From: Bacillota bacterium
GTDB lineage: Bacteria; Bacillota; Clostridia; Peptostreptococcales; Anaerovoracaceae
DNA: 15,159 nucleotides
NCBI GenBank assembly: GCA_030527065.1
Contig: JAUNBO010000027.1
Span: 1-15,159, forward strand
Direction: 5' to 3'
The position numbers and the translations under genes were made by a program. The notes under the pieces are model-generated. The model had not been told where the DNA came from. It made no database searches and was given only the letters and a program-made list of their open reading frames with translations. Of this stretch, positions 7,311-14,525 are shown piece after piece. Every line of letters starts with the position of its first letter. Within the stretch, counting starts at the first letter, position 1.

Positions 7311-8567
7311 ATGAGAAGAAACTGGAAAGAGACAGAGCTCTGGAAAGACGTGACAGAGGAGCAGTGGAACGACTGGACCTGGCAGGTGGAGAACCGCATC
7401 GTGGATGTGGAGCAGCTGAAGAAGGTCATCAACCTGACGCCGGAAGAAGAGAAAAACATCAATGAAGTGACCCGGCAGTTCCGCCTGGGCATTACCCCTT
7501 ATTACGCTTCCCTGATGGATCCCGACGATCCCCGCTGCCCCGTGCGGATGCAGGCGGTGCCGGTGCTGGCGGAGACCCACAGGAGCGAGGCGGACATGTT
7601 GGACCCCCTGCATGAGGACGAGGATTCCCCTGCGCCGGGCCTGACCCACAGATATCCGGACCGGGTGCTGTTCCTGATCACGGACCAGTGCTCCATGTAC
7701 TGCCGCCATTGCACCCGGCGGCGGCTGGCGGGAGAGACCGACGGGGCCAGAAGCAGAGAAGACATCGATAAGTGCATAGACTATATCCGCAGGACCCCGG
7801 TGGTCCGGGATGTGCTCCTTTCCGGCGGTGACTGCCTGCTGGTCAGCGACGAGACCCTGGAATACATCATCAGCCAGCTCAGGCAAATCCCCCATGTGGA
7901 GATCGTCCGGCTGGGCTCCAGGACGCCGGTGGTGATGCCCATGCGCATTACCGACAAGCTGTGCGGGATATTGAAAAAGTATCACCCCATCTGGCTCAAC
8001 ACCCATTTCAACCATCCCAAGGAAATGACGGCGGAGGCGGCGGAGGCCTGCCGGAAGCTGGCGGACGCCGGCATCCCCCTGGGCAATCAGACCGTCCTTC
8101 TGAGAGGCGTCAACGACTGCGTCCACATCATGCGGGATCTGGTCCATACGTTGGTAAAAAACCGGGTGCGGCCCTACTACATCTATCAATGCGATCTGTC
8201 CCTGGGCATAGAGCATTTCCGGACGCCGGTATCCAAGGGCATAGAGATCATAGAAGGCCTCCGGGGCCACACCTCCGGCTATGCGGTGCCCACCTTTGTG
8301 GTGGACGCCCCCGGCGGCGGCGGCAAGACGCCGGTGATGCCTCAGTATGTGATCTCCCAGACGCCGGATAAGGTGATCCTCCGCAATTACGAGGGAGTCA
8401 TCACCACCTACACGGAGCCGAAGCATCAGGAAGAGATCCCCTGTACCTGCGATTACTGCACAGGCAAGAAGACTTACCACTATGAAGGCGTGGCGGGGCT
8501 GGCCCAGGGCGAAAGGATGTCCATGGAGCCTCAGGACCTGCTGCGGCATAAGCGGAACAAGAAATAG
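7311..8567 (+). CDS. kamA: L-lysine 2,3-aminomutase
   Basis: A 418-residue radical-SAM, PLP-dependent enzyme that converts L-lysine to L-beta-lysine, the first step of the pathway. Key residues are present: the CxxxCxxC cluster motif at C127, C131 and C134; PLP lysine K339 in the GGGGKTP segment; acidic residues D295 and D332, equivalent to those that bind the lysine amino groups; and zinc ligands C270 and C378/C380/C383 (CTCDYC). The C-terminal zinc motif and length separate it from the shorter EF-P lysine mutase EpmB. The ribosome site AAGGAGAGG precedes the ATG. The gene follows kdd closely but is separated from kamB by 116 nt with strong hairpins. Confidence 0.96.
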   Translation: MRRNWKETELWKDVTEEQWNDWTWQVENRIVDVEQLKKVINLTPEEEKNINEVTRQFRLGITPYYASLMDPDDPRCPVRMQAVPVLAETHRSEADMLDPLHEDEDSPAPGLTHRYPDRVLFLITDQCSMYCRHCTRRRLAGETDGARSREDIDKCIDYIRRTPVVRDVLLSGGDCLLVSDETLEYIISQLRQIPHVEIVRLGSRTPVVMPMRITDKLCGILKKYHPIWLNTHFNHPKEMTAEAAEACRKLADAGIPLGNQTVLLRGVNDCVHIMRDLVHTLVKNRVRPYYIYQCDLSLGIEHFRTPVSKGIEIIEGLRGHTSGYAVPTFVVDAPGGGGKTPVMPQYVISQTPDKVILRNYEGVITTYTEPKHQEEIPCTCDYCTGKKTYHYEGVAGLAQGERMSMEPQDLLRHKRNKK

Positions 8568-8575
8568 AAATGGAG

Positions 8576-8643
8576 GCCGGCGTCCCCGGACAAATTTCCG
8601 GGGACGCCGGCAGAGGACGCCCGGGCAGGGTCTCCTGTCCGGG
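8576..8643 (+). promoter_or_regulatory. Tandem GC-rich hairpins between kamA and kamB
   Basis: GCCGGCGTCCCCGGA (8576-8590) pairs perfectly over 15 bp with TCCGGGGACGCCGGC (8597-8611), with a 6-nt loop. It is followed by a second hairpin, CCCGGGCAGG (8620-8629) with CCTGTCCGGG (8634-8643), 10 bp including one G-T pair and a 4-nt loop. No T-tract follows, so this is not a classical terminator. Its place suggests mRNA processing, 3'-end protection of the kdd-kamA message, or attenuation of the downstream genes. Confidence 0.7.
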
Positions 8644-8683
8644 GCAGAAGGGCCGTTTCCGGCGGTCCTCCGAGAGGGGAAGC

Positions 8684-9718
8684 ATGAGTCTGATCCGGCA
8701 GCTGGCAGAAAAGTATAAGATGGTCTCCATTGTGGGAATGGCCAAGAACGCAGGAAAGACCACCACCCTGAATTATCTCATTGATCAGGCCATGGACTGG
8801 GACGTCTCTCTGGGCGTCACCTCCACAGGCCGGGACGGGGAGACGGTGGACCTGGTGACGGGGACGGAAAAGCCCCGGGTCTTTGCCGACGCCGGTACCA
8901 TCGTATCCGTGCCGGTGCAGCTTTACGACCTGGCCCAGGCCGGCATGGAGATCCTCCGCATGACCCGGTATTCCACGGCCCTGGGGCAAATGATGCTGTG
9001 CCGGGTGGCGGAGAGCGGTTATGTGCAGATCGCCGGGCCGCCGGCCACGGCGGACCTTCGGGCCCTGTGCCTGGAAATGCTGGGGCTGGGGGCGGAGCTG
9101 GTGCTGATAGACGGCGCCATAGACAGGAGAGCCATAGCGGACCCCACTGCCTCCGACGCCATCATTCTGGCTACGGGGGCGGTCCTTTCCCGCCGCATGG
9201 ATAAGGTGGTGGAGCAGACCCTTCATGTGACAGAGCTTTTCCGCCTGCCGGAGCTGCCTCCGGGAGAGCTCCGGGGAAAGATGGAGGACGCCCTGGCCGC
9301 AGACAGGATCGCCATCCTGAAAAAAGACGGGCTCCATTTCCCCGCCATGAGCACGGGACTGGCGGGCAGCAAGTTCCTGGATGAAGCCATAGACGACGAC
9401 ACCCGCTGCGTCTACCTGCCGGGGGCCCTTACCCTCAGCGTCGTCAGCGACATCCATCCGGCCAAGCTGAAGAAGGTCCTTTTCGTGCTGAAGGACCCCA
9501 CCCGCATTTTCATAGACCCCAAGACCTGGAGAACTCTGCGGAAAAAAGGCTTTCAGCTCCGGGTCCTGAAAAATATAGAGATCGCGGCGGTATCGGTGAA
9601 CCCCTATTCGCCGGCAGGCTATTCCTTCGACCATGAAGCGCTTTTGAACGCCATGCAGGAGGCCCTGCCCCAGATCCCCGTGATAGATGTGAAAGCGCCC
9701 AGGGGAACGTCCGTATGA
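8684..9718 (+). CDS. kamB: KamB, proposed lysine 5,6-aminomutase reactivase subunit
   Basis: A 344-residue protein from the ATG at 8684; the open frame extends upstream through the hairpin region, but GAGAGGGG at 8672-8679 and the start MSLIRQLAEKYKMVSIVG support this start. It matches the protein found between kamA and the MutS-like gene in lysine-fermentation clusters such as that of Fusobacterium, assigned there, with KamC, as an ATP-dependent reactivating factor for KamDE. It has an N-terminal P-loop-like segment, GMAKNAGKTT at 18-27, in which a Met sits where the first Gly of a canonical Walker A would be. The rest lacks a domain I can name. Its stop overlaps a small frame leading to kamC. 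The function comes from family and context, not from a visible catalytic motif. Confidence 0.78.
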   Translation: MSLIRQLAEKYKMVSIVGMAKNAGKTTTLNYLIDQAMDWDVSLGVTSTGRDGETVDLVTGTEKPRVFADAGTIVSVPVQLYDLAQAGMEILRMTRYSTALGQMMLCRVAESGYVQIAGPPATADLRALCLEMLGLGAELVLIDGAIDRRAIADPTASDAIILATGAVLSRRMDKVVEQTLHVTELFRLPELPPGELRGKMEDALAADRIAILKKDGLHFPAMSTGLAGSKFLDEAIDDDTRCVYLPGALTLSVVSDIHPAKLKKVLFVLKDPTRIFIDPKTWRTLRKKGFQLRVLKNIEIAAVSVNPYSPAGYSFDHEALLNAMQEALPQIPVIDVKAPRGTSV

Positions 9719-9807
9719 AGAAGAGGCGGGGCCGAAGGGGGACGGCAGAAGAAGCCGGAGCCCGGGCATGCCGCCGGAACAGCGAGAGCGGGAAGGGATT
9801 GCAATGA
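9715..9807 (+). CDS. Possible 30-residue bridging peptide between kamB and kamC
   Basis: An ATG-to-TGA frame of 30 codons fills the gap between kamB and kamC. Its ATG overlaps the kamB stop (ATGA, 9715-9718) and its TGA overlaps the kamC start (ATGA, 9804-9807). AGGGG at 9701-9705 is a usable ribosome site 9 nt upstream. The peptide begins MKKRRGRRG and is strongly basic. Codon choice (CGA, TTG, CAA) is less like the neighbouring genes, so it may serve only to carry ribosomes across the gap, or be chance. Confidence 0.3.
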   Translation: MKKRRGRRGTAEEAGARACRRNSESGKGLQ

Positions 9808-11444
9808 GACTCTGCAACGCCAAAACCAGGAATGAAACCGGCTTCGACCACGTCCTCAGAAGCCTTCGCCTGCTCACGCCCTTTGGGAAAAAGGCCCTGA
9901 AGGAGTACAAGCCCTTTGCGCCGGGGCAGGAGGAAGAGCTGGAAAGAGAGCTTTTCCTGGTGGAACAGGCCCGGCAGATGCTTCTCACGCAAAGCAGCCA
10001 TACGGACGCTTTGGTGGAAGTATGCAAGGAGATGAAGGACAATTCCTTCACCATAGAGCGAAGCGGCAAGGACGTGCTCTCGGTGGTGGAGCTCTTTGAG
10101 ATCAAATCCCTGCTGCTGCAGCTGGAAAAGATCCGGGAATCTCTCGGGGCCATGGATATGGAGCTGCCGCCGGAATTTCTGCCGGAGGACGCCACATCGC
10201 TCCTGGACGCCCTGGACCCCACCGGGGAGCGCATCAACACCTTTTATATCTACGATGCCTTTTCGGAGATCCTGGCGGAGCAGCGGAAGAGCAAGCGGGA
10301 GCTGGAGGTGGCGATCCGCCGGCAGCAGAAAGAGACCAAGGGACGGCTGGAAGCCCAATACGGCATTTCCATGACTCCGGCCTTTGAGCTGATGGTGAGC
10401 AAGGCGGACCGGGGGGCTCTGGAGCGGGCCATGGGGATCCCGGAGCTGGTCCTGCAGGACGAGGATTATATGACGGCGTCCTTCAAATTGCGCAAGACGC
10501 CGGAGATCTATGAGCTGAGAAAACGCCTGGAGGTGCTGAACGACGCCATAGAGGGGGAGGAGCTGCGGATACGGGAAGAGCTTTCTCTGCAGGTCCGGGA
10601 CCACAAGGGGATCCTGCGGCAAAGCTGCGCCAGAGTGGGCCGGCTGGACCTGAATATGGCCAAGGCCCATTACGCCCTGAGCCATCAATGCGTGAAGCCG
10701 GAGATCTCCCGGGAGCATGTGGTGGAGCTGACGGAGGGCCGTCACCTGATGGTAGAGGAGATCCTGCAGGGGAAGGGGAAGGCCTTCTGCCCCATCACCA
10801 TCCGGCTGCAGGACGGAGTGGCCTGCATCACCGGCGCCAATATGGGCGGCAAGACCGTCTCCCTGAAAATGACGGGCCTTTGCGCCTTGCTGGCCCAGTA
10901 TGGATTTTTCGTTCCCTGCCGGGAGGCCCGCATAGGGCTTTCCTCTTACGTCCATATCCTGGTGGGAGACAGCCAGAATGTGCAAAGAGGCCTGTCCAGC
11001 TTCGGCAGCGAGATGGAGGAGCTGAAGGACATTCTGGATCAGAGCAAGGCAAAGACTCTCCTGCTCATAGATGAGATCGCCAGCGGCACCAATCCCCTGG
11101 AGGGCATGGCCCTTACCAAAGCCCTGGTGGATTATCTCAGCGAAAGGCCCTTCATCAGCCTGGTCACCACTCATTTTGACAACGTGGCTACGGGCAAGGT
11201 GAAAAATCTCCAGGCCAGGGGCCTGGCGGACGCAGACTTTGACAAGCTGGTCCGGGAGATCCGCTATGCCAACCGGCGGGAGCGGATAGAGATCATAGGG
11301 AGATACATGGATTACCGCCTCTATGAGGTGGAAAAAAACCAGGAGATCCCCAAGGAAGCCCTGAACATCGCCAGAATGCTGGGCATACAGGAAGAGATCC
11401 TGGAAAGGGCGAAAAATATAATAGAAGGAAAGGATGAGCAATGA
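9804..11444 (+). CDS. kamC: KamC, MutS-like ATPase, proposed lysine 5,6-aminomutase reactivase
   Basis: A 546-residue MutS-family ATPase without the mismatch-recognition domain. It has helical lever/clamp-like sequence in the first 300 residues, then the ABC-type ATPase: Walker A GANMGGKT at about 344-351, Walker B LLLIDEI ending near 425 with the signature SGTNPLEG, and VTTHFD as the switch histidine region. In lysine fermenters this gene sits with kamB upstream of kamDE and is thought to act with KamB to expel damaged cobalamin from KamDE using ATP. I start at 9804 because GGAAGGG at 9791-9797 is well placed. An in-frame ATG at 9768 with a weaker site would add 12 residues. The stop overlaps the kamD start by 4 bases, so translation is coupled to the enzyme it serves. 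Confidence 0.88.
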   Translation: MRLCNAKTRNETGFDHVLRSLRLLTPFGKKALKEYKPFAPGQEEELERELFLVEQARQMLLTQSSHTDALVEVCKEMKDNSFTIERSGKDVLSVVELFEIKSLLLQLEKIRESLGAMDMELPPEFLPEDATSLLDALDPTGERINTFYIYDAFSEILAEQRKSKRELEVAIRRQQKETKGRLEAQYGISMTPAFELMVSKADRGALERAMGIPELVLQDEDYMTASFKLRKTPEIYELRKRLEVLNDAIEGEELRIREELSLQVRDHKGILRQSCARVGRLDLNMAKAHYALSHQCVKPEISREHVVELTEGRHLMVEEILQGKGKAFCPITIRLQDGVACITGANMGGKTVSLKMTGLCALLAQYGFFVPCREARIGLSSYVHILVGDSQNVQRGLSSFGSEMEELKDILDQSKAKTLLLIDEIASGTNPLEGMALTKALVDYLSERPFISLVTTHFDNVATGKVKNLQARGLADADFDKLVREIRYANRRERIEIIGRYMDYRLYEVEKNQEIPKEALNIARMLGIQEEILERAKNIIEGKDEQ

Positions 11445-12997
11445 AAAGCAAGCTGAATCTGGATCCAAAGGTGATCGACAGCGCCAGGTCCTGCGCCGGG
11501 CGCATTGCCGCCGATATGCAGAAGTTCATAGACCGGCACACCACCGTGAGCACAGAGCGGACGGTGGTGCGTCTCTTAGGCATAGACGGCGTGGACGATG
11601 TGGAGAATCCTCTGCCCAACGTGGTGGTGGACGCCATCAAGGACGGGGGCGGCCTTTCCCGGGGCGCCGCCTACTGGATCGGCAACGCCATGGTGCAGAC
11701 GGGCCATTCCCCCCAGGAGATAGCGGAGAAAATGGCCCTGGGGCAGCTGGACATCATGAAGCTGCCCACAGTCTCTGCGGAGGAGGCCCGGGAGAAGGTC
11801 ATGCCCGTGGTGCTGGAGGCCCTGAAGAAGATCCGCACCCAGACCGAAAAGAGGAACGAGTATCTGGCCACCATAGGAGAGGGGAAACAGCCCTATCTGT
11901 ATGTCATTGTGGCTACCGGGAACATTTACGAGGACATCGTCCAGGCTCAGGCGGCGGCCAGGCAGGGTGCGGACATCATCGCCGTCATCCGGACCACGGC
12001 CCAGAGCCTTCTGGACTACGTGCCCTACGGCCCCACCACGGAAGGCTTCGGCGGCACCTACGCCACCCAGGAGAATTTCCGCCTGATGCGGAAGGCCCTG
12101 GACGAGGTGGGAGAAGAGGTGGGCCGCTACATCCGCCTCTGCAATTACAGCTCCGGCATGTGCATGCCGGAAATCGCCGCCATGGGAGCCATAGAACGGC
12201 TGGATGTGATGCTCAACGACGCCCTGTACGGCATACTGTTCCGGGACATCAACATGCAGCGGACCCTGGTGGATCAGTTTTTCTCCCGGGTCATCATCGG
12301 CTACAGCGACATCACCTTCAACTCCGGCGAGGACAATTATCTGACCACCGCAGACGCCTTTGAAGAGGCCCACACGGTGCTGGCTTCGCAGTTTATCAAC
12401 GAACAGTTCGCCGTGCTGGCGGGCATAAAGGAAGAGCGCATGGGTCTGGGGCACGCCTTTGAAATGGACCCCACCATAGAGGACGGCTTTCTCTACGAGC
12501 TGGCCCAGGCGGTGATGGCCCGGGAAATCTTCCCCAGGGCGGCGCTGAAATACATGCCTCCCACCAAGTTCATGACGGGGAACATCTTTATGGGTCACAT
12601 CCAGGACGCCCTGTTCAATCTGGTGGCGGTCTGGTCCCGTCAATCCCTGCAGCTGCTGGGGATGTTGACGGAGGCCATCCATACCCCACACCTTCAGGAC
12701 CGGATGCTCTCCATAGAGAACGCCTCATATATCTTCAACAACGCCCGGCATCTGGGCGAAGAGGTGGAATTCAAGGAGGGCGGCATCATCCAGCGGCGTG
12801 CCCAGACCGTGCTGGCGGAGGCCGACAAGCTTCTCCATCAGGTGGAAGCGGAGGGGCTCTTCTCCACCATAGAGAAGGGCATCTTCGGCGGCGTGAAGCG
12901 GGCCAGAGACGGCGGCAAGGGCCTGGCCGGGGTCTGCGTGAAGGACGATCAATACTTCAATCCCTTTATTCCCCTGATGATGGGAGGTGCAAAATGA
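11441..12997 (+). CDS. kamD: Lysine 5,6-aminomutase alpha subunit
   Basis: A 518-residue alpha subunit of the adenosylcobalamin- and PLP-dependent mutase that converts L-beta-lysine to L-erythro-3,5-diaminohexanoate (and D-lysine to 2,5-diaminohexanoate). It supplies the TIM-barrel half of the active site. Family-typical stretches include ATGNIYEDIVQAQAAARQGA near 155-175, YVPYGPTTEGFGGTYATQENF near 190-210 and NYSSGMCMPEIAAMGAIERLD near 230-250. Length agrees with characterised subunits. The start has AAGGAAAGGA about 6 nt upstream and overlaps the kamC stop (ATGA). Its own stop overlaps the start of kamE, so alpha and beta should be made in equal amounts. Confidence 0.96.
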   Translation: MKSKLNLDPKVIDSARSCAGRIAADMQKFIDRHTTVSTERTVVRLLGIDGVDDVENPLPNVVVDAIKDGGGLSRGAAYWIGNAMVQTGHSPQEIAEKMALGQLDIMKLPTVSAEEAREKVMPVVLEALKKIRTQTEKRNEYLATIGEGKQPYLYVIVATGNIYEDIVQAQAAARQGADIIAVIRTTAQSLLDYVPYGPTTEGFGGTYATQENFRLMRKALDEVGEEVGRYIRLCNYSSGMCMPEIAAMGAIERLDVMLNDALYGILFRDINMQRTLVDQFFSRVIIGYSDITFNSGEDNYLTTADAFEEAHTVLASQFINEQFAVLAGIKEERMGLGHAFEMDPTIEDGFLYELAQAVMAREIFPRAALKYMPPTKFMTGNIFMGHIQDALFNLVAVWSRQSLQLLGMLTEAIHTPHLQDRMLSIENASYIFNNARHLGEEVEFKEGGIIQRRAQTVLAEADKLLHQVEAEGLFSTIEKGIFGGVKRARDGGKGLAGVCVKDDQYFNPFIPLMMGGAK

Positions 12998-13767
12998 TGG
13001 ACGGAAAAACAGCGGCCACAGCGGCGGTGGATCTGACCAGGGTGAAGCCCTACGGGGACACCATGAACGACGGCATGATGCAGCTTTCCTTCACTCTGCC
13101 CATTCCCCACGGGGAAGAGGCGGAGGAAGCGGCCCGGATTCTGGCCCGGAAGATGGGCCTGGACGAGCCTAACGTCACCTGTGCCAAAGACCTGGGGGTG
13201 GGCTACACCTTCTTTGTCGTCTACGGGAAATGCCAGCACACTGTGGACTACACCACCATCCAGGTGAGCAAGGTGGAGGTGGAGACCATGGACCGTCTGG
13301 AGTGCGAGAAATACATCGCCGACAACATCAAGCGGCCCGTGGTCATAGTGGGCGCCTGCAGCGGCACCGACGCCCATACGGTGGGCATAGACGCCATTAT
13401 GAACATGAAGGGCTTCCACGGCCATTTCGGTCTGGAACGCTACAAGGGGATAGAGGCCATCAACATGGGCAGCCAGGTCCCCAACGAGACTCTCATCGCC
13501 AAGGCCATAGAGGTGAAGGCCGACGCCATTCTGGTGTCCCAGGTGGTGACCCAGAAGGACGTCCACATCCAGAACCTGACGGAGCTGGTGGAGCTGCTGG
13601 AAGCGGAGGGCCTCAGAGACAAGGTGGTGCTGGTCTGCGGCGGGCCCCGGATCTCTCACGAGCTGGCCCAGGAGCTGGGCTACGACGCCGGCTTCGGGGC
13701 TCATTCCTACGCAGAGGACGTGGCTTCCTTTGTGCTGACGGAAATGGTAAAAAGAAACATGCAGTAA
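12994..13767 (+). CDS. kamE: Lysine 5,6-aminomutase beta subunit (B12-binding)
   Basis: A 257-residue beta subunit with an N-terminal dimerisation domain and a Rossmann B12 domain. The base-off/His-on signature DxHxxG is visible as DAHTVG, with His128 as the expected lower cobalt ligand. Eleven residues later, in AIMNMKG, Lys139 corresponds to the lysine that forms a Schiff base with PLP in the open resting state. The start overlaps the kamD stop (ATGA). The ribosome site GGGAGGTG (12982-12989) would also serve the second ATG at 12997, so the first residue is uncertain by one. A 6-bp hairpin with 3-nt loop (GGAGAA/TTCTCC, 13775-13789) lies after the stop and has no T-tract, so the transcript probably continues into the CoA transferase genes. 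Confidence 0.96.
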   Translation: MMDGKTAATAAVDLTRVKPYGDTMNDGMMQLSFTLPIPHGEEAEEAARILARKMGLDEPNVTCAKDLGVGYTFFVVYGKCQHTVDYTTIQVSKVEVETMDRLECEKYIADNIKRPVVIVGACSGTDAHTVGIDAIMNMKGFHGHFGLERYKGIEAINMGSQVPNETLIAKAIEVKADAILVSQVVTQKDVHIQNLTELVELLEAEGLRDKVVLVCGGPRISHELAQELGYDAGFGAHSYAEDVASFVLTEMVKRNMQ

Positions 13768-13835
13768 AGGAGCGGGAGAAGCTTTCTCCTGTACTGAAGG
13801 CTGTAACAAAGATAAATCGGAAGGGAGCAATGGAA

Positions 13836-14525
13836 ATGAAAGACAAACTGAAAACTGCCGACGAGGCGGTATCCGTTATCCAGGACGGCGCCACCATCAT
13901 GGTGGGAGGCTTTATGGCGGTGGGGACCCCGGAGATCCTCATAGACGCTCTGGTGCGCCGGGGGGTGAAGGACCTGACCATCATCGCCAACGACGCCGGC
14001 GTGCCCGGAAGGGGTGTGGGAAAACTCCTGACCGCCGGGCAGATCAAGACTCTCATCGCCTCTCATGTGGGGCTGAACCCGGAGGTGGCCCAGCGGATGA
14101 ACACCGATGTGGAAGCGGATAAGCTGGAATGCATCCTGGTGCCCCAGGGGACCCTGGCGGAGCGCATCCGGGCGGCGGGAGCCGGTCTGGGAGGCTTTCT
14201 GACGCCTACGGGGGTAGGGACCATAGTGGAGGAGGCGGACTATGTGGACCGCAGGATGACGGTGGACGGGAAGGATTACCTGCTTGTGAAGCCTCTGCGG
14301 GCGGACTTCGCCTTTATCCGGGGCTCTGTCACCGATAAATTCGGCAACACGGTCTATTACGGCACCACCCGGTCCTTCAATCCCATGATGGCCACGGCGG
14401 CGGAGCATGTGATCGTAGGGGCCTGCGAGGTGGTGGAGATCGGGGACATAGACCCCAACCACGTGGTGACCAGCGGGATCTTTGTGGATACGATAGTAGG
14501 AGGGGAAAAACCATGGCAGGAATAG
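13836..14525 (+). CDS. atoD: 3-oxoacid/acetoacetate CoA-transferase, alpha subunit
   Basis: A 229-residue alpha subunit of a family I CoA transferase. The start (MKDKLKTADEAVSVIQDGATIMVGGF, given here only as the opening) carries the VGGF and AVGTPEILIDALV segments of the AtoD/ScoA family, and GLGGFLTPTGVGT lies near the middle. In lysine fermentation the AtoDA pair moves CoA between butyryl-CoA and acetoacetate, giving butyrate and acetoacetyl-CoA. The order after kamE supports this, although the acyl specificity cannot be read from sequence. GGGAG at 13823-13827 suits the ATG at 13836 (8 nt) better than the ATG at 13830, which would add two residues. The 3' end overlaps the beta subunit start by 13 nt. 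Confidence 0.88.
   Translation: MKDKLKTADEAVSVIQDGATIMVGGFMAVGTPEILIDALVRRGVKDLTIIANDAGVPGRGVGKLLTAGQIKTLIASHVGLNPEVAQRMNTDVEADKLECILVPQGTLAERIRAAGAGLGGFLTPTGVGTIVEEADYVDRRMTVDGKDYLLVKPLRADFAFIRGSVTDKFGNTVYYGTTRSFNPMMATAAEHVIVGACEVVEIGDIDPNHVVTSGIFVDTIVGGEKPWQE

Noticed and set aside
8576..8611. Rho-independent terminator between kamA and kamB
   Set aside because: The stem is strong but no T-run follows it on either strand.
8531..10240. 569-codon minus-strand open frame across kamB and the start of kamC
   Set aside because: It is antisense to supported genes, has no recognisable product and crosses intergenic hairpins; read as a composition shadow.
9510..11468. 652-codon open frame on the minus strand opposite kamC
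   Set aside because: It lies wholly antisense to kamB/kamC, which have clear family motifs and ribosome sites; long antisense frames are common in high-GC genes. Its translation is low-complexity, rich in H, L, Q and G, with no recognisable domain.
11434..12363. 309-codon + strand frame beginning 7 nt before kamD
   Set aside because: It is a second frame within kamD; the translation is repetitive G/R/H-rich and lacks the family sequence seen in the kamD frame.
13230..13835. Upstream extension of the CoA-transferase alpha frame into kamE
   Set aside because: The open frame continues upstream by chance through the end of kamE, but family similarity begins at about 13836, right after a ribosome site.
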